Under the pieces are notes generated by a model. It saw nothing but the letters and a program-made list of their open reading frames with translations, was not told the origin of the DNA and ran no database searches. This document shows positions 25,012 to 31,471 of a stretch of 36,816 nucleotides of DNA, piece after piece. The DNA comes from Verrucomicrobiota bacterium (GTDB lineage: Bacteria > Verrucomicrobiota > Verrucomicrobiia > Limisphaerales > UBA8199). A program made the position numbers and the translations under genes. Positions within the stretch are counted from its first letter, which is position 1. The number at the start of each line of letters is the position of its first letter. The stretch is taken from assembly GCA_003176045.1 (NCBI GenBank), contig PSRM01000009.1, positions 1 through 36,816 of the forward strand, written 5' to 3'.

Positions 25012-25432
25012 ACTGAGCAACCAGTGTGCTCATGTTTTGGCTGCAAGGGCGACCGCTGGAGCTCCAGTTGAGAGTGACAGTCACCAGGCGCAATTGGTTG
25101 CTGTAGGACGCACTAATGGGGGCATTGGTGACCAGGATGGTGCCGGAATATGTTACGCCTGGCCGGCTGGAGCCCGGGGAAAAGGAATCGGTGAAAGTGG
25201 CCGGAACAAAGCCGTTCGAACAGGTCCTGGACCATCCATACACGCGCAACAGCTCCAACTTCTGAAGCATAATCTGATCGGCGCGCTGGTTCTCCTGAGA
25301 GACTCGGATAACCCTGAAGCCAAACGTGTAGGCCGAGCAGAGCGACACCACCATAATCCCGAGGACCGAGCTGGCGATCAGGGTCTCGACTAGCGTAAAT
25401 CCGCATTGCCTGTTCATATTCCGGGCTCTCAT
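24986..25432 (-). CDS. PilV-like type IV prepilin
   Basis: 148 residues. The short leader MRARNMNRQCG is followed by a canonical FTLVETLIASSVLGIMVVSL: Gly at -1, Phe at +1, Glu at +5, then a hydrophobic helix, then FRVIRVSQENQRADQIMLQKLELLR as in PilV/PilI-type minor pilins. The globular part is small, with two Cys (TCSNGF and RPCSQNM) that could form a disulfide. The start is ATG 25432, with AGGA four bases upstream; ATG 25417 also works. A much longer open frame runs upstream to 25678 but reads only heptamer repeats (FTFHVSR) and is not believed to be coding. First gene of the minus-strand pilin cluster. Confidence 0.85.
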   Translation of the reverse strand: MRARNMNRQCGFTLVETLIASSVLGIMVVSLCSAYTFGFRVIRVSQENQRADQIMLQKLELLRVYGWSRTCSNGFVPATFTDSFSPGSSRPGVTYSGTILVTNAPISASYSNQLRLVTVTLNWSSSGRPCSQNMSTLVAQYGIQTYKN

Positions 25433-25490
25433 GTGTTCCTGGTTCAGGGCGAGTCCGCGATATTCGCAAGCCAATCCTGTGCCATTGGAC

Positions 25491-25793
25491 GTGAAACGTG
25501 AAACGTGAAACGTGAAACGTGGCGCGTGTTGCGTATTGCGTGTTGCGTGTTGGCTATGGACCGTTGGGAAATGTGCAGCGCTATGTGAAACGTGAAACGT
25601 GAAACGTGAATTCACCAAGAGCGGCTCAGAGAAAAACGCTACAATATAGCAAAGGCTGTCCTGAATCGAGACAGACACCGAGCGTTTTGGTCATTCTTTT
25701 GCGCCACTTCGCTCTTTTCACGTTTCACGTTTTACCCCTCACGTTTCACGTTTCACGTTTCATGCCTCACGTTTCACGTTTCACGCTCGAATG
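25491..25793. repeat. Cluster of GTGAAAC and GCGTGTT heptamer arrays between divergent genes
   Basis: GTGAAAC x4 at 25491-25518, GCGTGTT x4 (one variant GCGTATT) at 25524-25551, GTGAAAC x3 at 25585-25605, and the inverse GTTTCAC/TTTCACG in several interrupted runs from 25716 to 25793. The left and right halves are inverted relative to each other and could form a very long hairpin. It lies between the pilV-like gene (minus) and the receiver gene (plus), where both promoters should be. No gene is supported in 25433-25842. Confidence 0.9.
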
Positions 25794-25842
25794 GCACGGA
25801 AGCCGCTCGAAAGCGGGTGGCGAAAAGCCGAAATCATTACGT

Positions 25843-26394
25843 ATGGACCATGTTTTAAAATCAGTCGAACCGGAGCCAAAAGATCCCCATTGGCAAAAAG
25901 AGATTAAACCGTTTCGGCCCGAAGAGGCGTCTGTGCTGAACAATAGCGAAGGAGCGGCCCAGGTAGGGCAGAGGCATAAGGTCCTTGTAGTGGACGATAA
26001 CCCAATCGCGTTGTGGGTATTCGAACGGAAACTGCGCTCCAAAGGTTTCACCGTTGTGACCGCCAAAGATCCCGGGGCCGCTACCAGAGTGGCCAGGCAG
26101 GAGCAGGTGGATCTGATCATTCTCGACGTCAATTTCTGGATGAGCGACGACGTGGAAGCCAACAGCCGAATCCGCTGGGATGGCTTCACCGTCATGCAAT
26201 GGCTGCGCAGGTTCCCGGAACTGGCGCACATTCCGGTCATCGTCGTCAGCGCCGACGAACCGGCGCGTTGCGAGAAAAAGGCGCTGGCCGCGGGCGCAGT
26301 GGCCTACTACCAAAAGCCCGTGGATTGCAACGAACTGATTGCCGCGATGATCCGAGCGCTGGAAAAGAACCTGGCGCCTCGGAGCGCCGCGTAG
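25843..26394 (+). CDS. Single-domain response regulator (receiver)
   Basis: 183 residues. An N-terminal polar tail of about 45 residues is followed by one receiver domain: HKVLVVDDNPIALWVFERKL, phospho-acceptor Asp95 in LIILDVNFWM, VIVVSADEP, and Lys in YYQKPVD. The loop after the Asp (FWMSDDVEANSRIRWDGF) is longer than usual. No output domain is present, so it probably acts by protein contact, as CheY- or PilG/PilH-like regulators do. It lies between the pilin genes and the pilMNOPQ genes, suggesting a role in pilus control, but that is inference. ATG 25843 avoids the heptamer-encoded extension that runs from 25606. Confidence 0.85.
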   Translation: MDHVLKSVEPEPKDPHWQKEIKPFRPEEASVLNNSEGAAQVGQRHKVLVVDDNPIALWVFERKLRSKGFTVVTAKDPGAATRVARQEQVDLIILDVNFWMSDDVEANSRIRWDGFTVMQWLRRFPELAHIPVIVVSADEPARCEKKALAAGAVAYYQKPVDCNELIAAMIRALEKNLAPRSAA

Positions 26395-26454
26395 GCCGAC
26401 CTGAAATGAGATGAGTAATTGGGTTAATGAAGTTAACTGAGTCAATTAAGTTAC

Positions 26455-27810
26455 ATGGTTACGTGGTTGCATAGTTTCAAGAGCGCTATTTTGCGTGTTT
26501 GCCTAATGGGTGCCGCTCTTAGCGCGGTCCTGAATAACGGTGGGTCTTCCATTGCGGCTGAGCCCGAGACGAGAGTGGCTGACACGGTGGCGATCGAGAA
26601 AACGGCTGCCGAACTGGAAGCCGCCATGACCAACCAGATGAACGCGTTGACTCAGGAACAACCGGCCAACGCATCCGCCGACAAGTATCATGTAAACATT
26701 CCGCTGGCATCCGGCGTGATCGTGCTTTCTATTATAGCCTTCCGTCTTATGGCGTCCCGTTTTGCCGGCAGTCTGGCGCAAAAGTTTGATCCCTGGGCCC
26801 CAAAGAGATCGGAGGACGATCCCGAGGCTGAGGAACGCGCGTTTTCAGAATTTGCCGAGAAATTCGCGAATGGACCGGCGGCGGCGTGCGCCTGCGCGTC
26901 TGATTCCAACGCCACCCACGAGATTGACACGGATATTTTCGGCCGGATTGATGCGACCGACAGGCTGGCTGAGCCCGCTCCAGTTCCTCGCATTGATCCG
27001 CTGCAAGAATTTCGACGGAACACTCCCAAGGAAATCGCAACGATGCGCTCGATCCTTTCCGGGCTCAGCTCGGCCGCCGATCCCGTGGCGAAGCAGAAAA
27101 GTCTCACCGAATTGGTCGGCGCAGTCGCCGTGCTGAAAGGCCAGGCGAGCAAGCCGCCGTTGCGTCCGTTCTGGCAAGTCTCAAGCGCCCTGGAGGGGTT
27201 GCTCGGACAGCTTGCGAAAAAACCTGCTGAGATAACGTCTTCGGCGCTAAGGACGATTGCAAACGCCCTCGATTTGCTTAATTCTCTGTGCCAGCCTGAC
27301 ATCAAACCCGAGCTCGCTACCGAGCCCGCCGTGCGTGTGCTTGCTGTGGACGACGATGCGGTCTGCCGCCACGCCATCTCCTTTGCGCTTCAAAAGGTGC
27401 TTAGTCCGCCCGACCTGGCTTCCGACGGCCAGGCCGCCCTGGCCCTTGCCTCCGAGCTGTCCTACGATGTCATCTTTTTGGACGTCGAGATGCCTGGAAT
27501 GGATGGCTTCGAACTCTGCTCCCGGCTGCACGCCACGAATGCGAATAAAGCCACACCGGTGGTTTTCGTAACGCGCCACAGTGATTTTGATTCCCGCGCG
27601 AAGTCCTCCCTTAGCGGTGGCCGGGAATTGATTGGCAAGCCGTTCCTGACCTTCGAGATCGCGGTAAAAGCGCTGACGATGGTCATGCGGCGGCGCCTGC
27701 AAGCGAATGAGTGCGAGAAAATGGCGATTGGGGGGCAGGGAAGTCCGAAGCCCGCAATCCGAAGCCCGAAGAAGGCCGAAACGGCGAACAGCGCGGTCCC
27801 GTGCGCGTGA
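26455..27810 (+). CDS. Membrane-anchored protein with C-terminal receiver domain
   Basis: 451 residues. The first 36 residues look like a signal or anchor (ILRVCLMGAALSAVLNNGG), and a second hydrophobic segment IPLASGVIVLSIIAFRLMA lies near 80-98. A middle region of about 180 residues, helical and rich in Ala, Ser and Lys (TPKEIATMRSILSGLSSAAD to TIANALDLLNSLC), resembles a helical bundle but has no His phosphotransfer motif I can point to. The receiver (about 295-415) has VRVLAVDDDAVCRH, Asp343 in VIFLDVEMPGMDGF, VFVTRHSDF and Lys in IGKPF. The C-terminal tail KPAIRSPKKAET resembles repeat-encoded sequence, and the stop lies beside a repeat. It follows the small receiver gene by 60 bases. 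Confidence 0.8.
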   Translation: MVTWLHSFKSAILRVCLMGAALSAVLNNGGSSIAAEPETRVADTVAIEKTAAELEAAMTNQMNALTQEQPANASADKYHVNIPLASGVIVLSIIAFRLMASRFAGSLAQKFDPWAPKRSEDDPEAEERAFSEFAEKFANGPAAACACASDSNATHEIDTDIFGRIDATDRLAEPAPVPRIDPLQEFRRNTPKEIATMRSILSGLSSAADPVAKQKSLTELVGAVAVLKGQASKPPLRPFWQVSSALEGLLGQLAKKPAEITSSALRTIANALDLLNSLCQPDIKPELATEPAVRVLAVDDDAVCRHAISFALQKVLSPPDLASDGQAALALASELSYDVIFLDVEMPGMDGFELCSRLHATNANKATPVVFVTRHSDFDSRAKSSLSGGRELIGKPFLTFEIAVKALTMVMRRRLQANECEKMAIGGQGSPKPAIRSPKKAETANSAVPCA

Positions 27811-28108
27811 GGGGATGTGTAGGGGACGACGTAAGGAGTCCGCCCTTCCAAGATGCTTCGCGAGTGCGGAGCTATTGCAGTGCGCCAGTCCGCTGGCGTT
27901 TGGGCCGTCTGGGAACCAAAGCCAAAGCGGTAGAGGACTACCGCACTCCAAGACGCTTCGCGATTTCGTGACCCCGTCGTGCATATTCGGCTGCTTTCTA
28001 TGATGCGGTCCAGGATTCGACAAAGTGGAGGACAAAGTGAAAGACAAAGTGGTCGTTTACCTTGGGTTGGCCCGCAGTTTGCTGCCAGGGAGTTAGCTAT
28101 CAGACACT
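27811..28108. repeat. Repeat-filled gap upstream of pilM
   Basis: In order: GGGGACGACGTAAGGAGTCC (27822-27841), the inverse of 16447-16466; a GGAGTGCG-family element (27846-27962) with GTGCGCCAGTCCGCTGGCG and AAAGCGGTAGAGGACTACCG followed by CACTCC; then ACAAAGTG-GAGG and ACAAAGTGAAAG 12-mers (28019-28052), related to the hairpin at 34667-34745. No gene is supported. A promoter for the pil operon should lie at its right end but I cannot assign it. Confidence 0.75.
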
Positions 28109-29188
28109 ATGGCTCTGCCTTTTACAAACGGAAACGCAAAGAACCGCGACCAAATGGTGGCGATTGACTTGGGTGGGCGCACGACCAAAGCCGTTACCCT
28201 GCAACGCAAAGAGGACGGACTGGTCCTGTCCCGTTACGCCCTTCTGGACGCCCCCATCTATGAACGCAGTCCCTCCGCCGAGCTGATCGGCGAACATCTC
28301 AAGAGCGTCTGCCAGGTGCTCGAACCTAAATCCAAACTCGTGGCCCTGGCTTTGGGTGTCCATGATTCCATTACGCGCCACGCGGATTTGCCGCAGATCC
28401 CAGTGGGCGACATGCGCCAGATCCTGAAGAATAACCCCAAGAATTATCTTCAGCAGGATTTACCCGGCCATCTGTTCGATTGCTTTATCATTCCTCCGCG
28501 CCATTCGGCAAAAGCCGCTGACAAGCCCAAGGCCGCGCCCGGCAGCCCTAAGTATCGCGTGCTCGTCGTTGGCGCCAAGCGTCAGCTCGTTGATGATCTG
28601 CAAACCGCCGTCAAGAGCACGGGCCTTATTCCGGATCATATATTGCCGGGACTAGTCGGGCCGGTGAATGCTTTCGAGCGGGCGCTGCCGGAGGTCTTCG
28701 CAAAAGAATGTGTCGCTTTGGTGGACATCGGTTTCAAGAACACCACCATTTGTATTCTGCAGGAAGGGGAACTGGTGTTGAGCCGCGTGGTGGCCATCGG
28801 CGGCGATAAACTCACCGCCGGCCTGGCTGAGGCCATGGGCATCAGCTACGCCGAAGCCGAAGGCATCAAGGTCGGCATGCCTTCGGAGGTGCAAAGCCAT
28901 CTCGAGGCCCTCGTCGCCCCCCTCGGGCGCGAGCTGCGCGCTTCCATTGATTTCTTCGAGCATCAGCAGGACAAGGCTGTGACGCAGGTTTTCCTGAGCG
29001 GTGGATCGGCCAAGTCCGAATTCATCGTGCAGGTGCTGCACAGCGAGTTGATGGTCGAGTGCAAGCCGTGGAACCCCGTGAGCTTCCTTAAGATGTCCCT
29101 CCCGCCACAGCAGGCAGCCGAGATTGACCAGGTCGGCCCGCAGCTCGCGGTGGCCGTTGGCGCCGCGCTGACCGCACTTACCCAATAA
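28109..29188 (+). CDS. pilM: Type IV pilus assembly ATPase-like protein PilM
   Basis: 359 residues, an actin/FtsA-like cytoplasmic protein. The nucleotide-binding motifs are MVAIDLGGRTTKAV (phosphate 1), CVALVDIGFKNTTICIL (phosphate 2) and VFLSGGSAKSEFI (adenosine). VVAIGGDKLTAGLAEAMGISYAEAEGIK also fits the family. PilM binds the N-terminus of PilN and links the inner-membrane alignment complex to the motor; pilN follows six bases downstream. First gene of pilM-N-O-(P)-Q. ATG 28109 is used; ATG 28154 would remove a polar 15-residue N-terminus. Confidence 0.93.
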   Translation: MALPFTNGNAKNRDQMVAIDLGGRTTKAVTLQRKEDGLVLSRYALLDAPIYERSPSAELIGEHLKSVCQVLEPKSKLVALALGVHDSITRHADLPQIPVGDMRQILKNNPKNYLQQDLPGHLFDCFIIPPRHSAKAADKPKAAPGSPKYRVLVVGAKRQLVDDLQTAVKSTGLIPDHILPGLVGPVNAFERALPEVFAKECVALVDIGFKNTTICILQEGELVLSRVVAIGGDKLTAGLAEAMGISYAEAEGIKVGMPSEVQSHLEALVAPLGRELRASIDFFEHQQDKAVTQVFLSGGSAKSEFIVQVLHSELMVECKPWNPVSFLKMSLPPQQAAEIDQVGPQLAVAVGAALTALTQ

Positions 29189-29193
29189 ACGCT

Positions 29194-29871
29194 ATGCCCA
29201 TTCAAATTAATCTCTTAGCCGAAAGCCAGGCTCTGGAAGAATTGCGCCGTCGTGATCCCGTCAAACGCGCCATTTGGATCGGCCTTTGCCTGGTGGCCGT
29301 GATGTTGATCTGGAGCGGATACCTGCAACTCAAGACCGCCATCGCCCAGAAAGCCTTGAGCCGCGTCGAAAAGGACATCGCCACCCATGCAGCCGCTTTC
29401 CAGGTTGTACAGGAGAACCAAAAGAAGCTCGACGATGTGAGTTCGAAGCTTGGCAAGCTCCGCCAGTTGGCGACCAACCGTTTCCTCAACGGCACGGCGC
29501 TGAACGCTTTGCAGCAAACCACCGTGGACGATGTCCAACTCGTGCGCTTCAGGGTGGATCAGAAATATGAGTTTCTGGAAGCCACTAAAGCCAAGACGAA
29601 CGCCGATGAGCGTGTCACCCCCGGCCGGCCGGCGAGCGCTACCGAGAAGATTATCCTCACGCTGGATGCCCGGGACACCAGCGCCAATCCTGGCGACCAG
29701 GTGAACAAGCTCAAGCAGTCGGTCGTGGACTCGGCGTACTTTAAGGAATCCTTCGGCAAGACCACCAACCAGGTGCGGCTAACGGACCTGCGACCGCCCC
29801 AGGTCGGGCCGGACGGCAAGCCGTTGGTGCTTTTTACACTCGAATGTCGGTTGCCAGAAAAGACCCGATAA
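29194..29871 (+). CDS. pilN: Type IV pilus inner-membrane protein PilN
   Basis: 225 residues. The short cytoplasmic segment begins PIQINLLAES, matching the INLLP-type motif that contacts PilM, followed by basic RRDPVKR. One transmembrane helix (AIWIGLCLVAVMLIWSGYLQ) is followed by a coiled coil (IAQKALSRVEKDIATHAAAF to KLDDVSSKLGKLRQ) and a periplasmic globular part, GRPASATEKIILTLDARDTS onward. This is the expected PilN plan, though the C-terminal part is longer than the classic proteobacterial form. It pairs with PilO in the periplasm. Confidence 0.85.
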   Translation: MPIQINLLAESQALEELRRRDPVKRAIWIGLCLVAVMLIWSGYLQLKTAIAQKALSRVEKDIATHAAAFQVVQENQKKLDDVSSKLGKLRQLATNRFLNGTALNALQQTTVDDVQLVRFRVDQKYEFLEATKAKTNADERVTPGRPASATEKIILTLDARDTSANPGDQVNKLKQSVVDSAYFKESFGKTTNQVRLTDLRPPQVGPDGKPLVLFTLECRLPEKTR

Positions 29872-29912
29872 GGCCAGAGGGGCAGACGAGACGCCTGCCC
29901 TACTATTGATTA

Positions 29913-30497
29913 ATGAAAAACCTGCCCAAAGATAAAAAGAACCGGTTGATCGCGGTGGTGGCCATCACGGTCGTTGCCCTCGGAGGCATTTGGTACGGAC
30001 CAATCCGGTTGCAACAGAAAAAGCTCGAGATCATTGCGGTTAAACGCGCGGCGGCTGAACGCAAACGTGACTTCATGCAGAAGACCATTCAAAGCGCCGG
30101 CCGCATCGAAACCAGCCTCGCCGACGCCAGCAAGAAGCTCAACGAGTTCGAAAGCGGCATGGCTTCCGGCGACCTTTATTCATGGGTGATCAACACCATT
30201 CGTGATTTCAAGTCGCCATATAAGGTCGAGATCCCGCAGTTCACCCAGATCGATGGCCCAAAGGATATGACGATGTTGCCAAATTTTCCTTATCAACAGG
30301 CCACGCTCACAGTGGCCGGCACGGCTTACTTTCATGATTTCGGACGGTTCGTTGCCGATTTTGAAAATCAGTTCCCTTATTTCCGGGTCCTGAACTTGAA
30401 TCTCGAGCCGCTTTCGGGGGGCCCAACGGCTGTGGACCACGAAAAGCTTTCATTCAAAATGGATTTGTCGGTTCTGGTTAAACCGAATGCGTCCTAA
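29913..30497 (+). CDS. pilO: Type IV pilus inner-membrane protein PilO-like
   Basis: 194 residues. Basic start MKNLPKDKKNR, one transmembrane helix (LIAVVAITVVALGGIWYGPI), a coiled coil (LQQKKLEIIAVKRAAAERKR), then an alpha/beta domain with LTVAGTAYFHDFGRFVADFE and NQFPYFRVLNLNLEPL, which fits the ferredoxin-like PilO fold. Its position directly after PilN supports the call more than sequence alone does. The 41-base spacer holds a fragment of the CTGCCCTAC repeat. Confidence 0.85.
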   Translation: MKNLPKDKKNRLIAVVAITVVALGGIWYGPIRLQQKKLEIIAVKRAAAERKRDFMQKTIQSAGRIETSLADASKKLNEFESGMASGDLYSWVINTIRDFKSPYKVEIPQFTQIDGPKDMTMLPNFPYQQATLTVAGTAYFHDFGRFVADFENQFPYFRVLNLNLEPLSGGPTAVDHEKLSFKMDLSVLVKPNAS

Positions 30498-30524
30498 CAG
30501 CTTTCAAACCACGAATGGACACGA

Positions 30525-31070
30525 ATGAACACGAATAGACAAACACCAAACACCAAACACCAAACACCAGAGAAACACCAATTCTCAAACACCAGGCGCA
30601 CCGGCCGAGCACGATTGAAACTTGGTGTTTGGAGTTTTTTTGGAGTTTGGTGTTTGGTGTTTGGTGTTTGCGTATGTTCCGCGCAGGCCCAGTCGCCTAA
30701 GCCCGCGAAACCTGCCAACACGAACGCTGCCCCCGTAGCCGAGGTTGAGATTCCTCAGTCGCTGTTCACCATTCCGGCCACTGCAAAGGAAGGGCGAAAT
30801 CCCTTCTTCCCGCGTTCGGCTGCCACTGCCCCAACCGCGCCGAAGATCACCATTTTCGACGGCTCCGGCCTGGTTCTGAACGGGCTCACCCCAAAACCCA
30901 AACTGGCCATGATCAACTCGCGCCCGTTCGAAATTGGCGAGGAAGGTGAAGTTAGGCTGCCTGGGGGAGCCAGGGTCCTTATTCGTTGCGAGGAAATCAA
31001 AGACGATTCGGCCACCATCCTTATCAACGGGATCACGCGCCGCGTCCTTCGCCTACGCTCGGGTATCTAG
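30525..31070 (+). CDS. PilP-like exported protein with repeat-derived signal peptide
   Basis: 181 residues, between pilO and pilQ, where the PilP lipoprotein is expected. Mature part: SLFTIPATAKEGRNPFFPRS, then LVLNGLTPKPKLAMINSRPF, EIGEEGEVRLPGGARVLIRC and NGITRRVLRL, a small beta-domain like the PilP/GspC homology region that touches the secretin. No good lipobox is seen; cleavage after SAQA is plausible. The N-terminus is the odd part. The start codon lies in a CACGAATGAACACGAATAG repeat, residues 5-31 (TPNTKHQTP onward) come from an AAACACC heptamer arm, and the hydrophobic core LKLGVWSFFGVWCLVFGV comes from TTTGGTG heptamers. No other ATG start exists before the mature domain. Homology to PilP is by position and fold guess. 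Confidence 0.75.
   Translation: MNTNRQTPNTKHQTPEKHQFSNTRRTGRARLKLGVWSFFGVWCLVFGVCVCSAQAQSPKPAKPANTNAAPVAEVEIPQSLFTIPATAKEGRNPFFPRSAATAPTAPKITIFDGSGLVLNGLTPKPKLAMINSRPFEIGEEGEVRLPGGARVLIRCEEIKDDSATILINGITRRVLRLRSGI
30541..30672 (+). repeat. TGGTGTT heptamer-armed element, copy B (encodes the PilP-like signal peptide)
   Basis: (AAACACC)x4 at 30541-30568, then AGAGAAACACCAA; a central part; CTTGGTGTTTGGAGTTTTTT (30621-30640); and TTTGGTG x3 at 30646-30666. It is the same element as 16174-16312 but inserted in the other orientation relative to the gene that reads it. Either way the A-rich arm is translated first and the T-rich arm second. Confidence 0.9.
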
Positions 31071-31471
31071 GGGTGCGAGAGGAGCGCCGAACTCCGTTTC
31101 GGCGCGCCGGGATCTCTGAATAGGGTCGCGCCGAAATGGAATTCGGCGCTCCGCAGCAGCCGTCACTCGTGCCGTTTGCCCTGTCTTTTTTGTTTCCAGT
31201 CTGGCTCGTATTTGGATTGGTCTGGAGTGCTTCATTTCTTCGCGTCTTCGTTGTTTTTTCCGTTTTCGTTTCTGCTCCTGTCCAAACGCAGGACAAAAAA
31301 GCAAGCACCGTCGCGTTTTGGAGCTTGGAGCCCATGATTTCTTTAGTGTTTGATGAGTTTCCCCCCCTTGGCACCCCGGTTGCTAAAAGCCCGCCAATGA
31401 CATGTTCTGCCAGATCAATGGGAGCAACGACACCTCGTCCGCTCGGTTCCTTCCTGTCTCGAAGTAATTTT
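31071..31471. repeat. Gap before pilQ: GGAGCGC element plus T-rich stretch
   Basis: 31081-31152 is a GGAGCGC-family element (GGAGCGCCGAACTCCGTTTC and GAAATGGAATTCGGCGCTCC as inverted ends), closest to that at 14829-14898. The remaining 320 bases are T- and C-rich on the plus strand and open in the pilQ frame from 31136, but the encoded residues look like neither secretin nor a conserved domain. I see no separate gene. Confidence 0.7.

Noticed and set aside
25606..25842. N-terminal extension of the small receiver protein
   Set aside because: It encodes only heptamer-derived FHVSRFT residues; ATG 25843 directly precedes the normal protein.
27247..28047. 266-codon open frame on the minus strand
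   Set aside because: It spans the receiver domain antisense and then repeat DNA; no recognisable motif.
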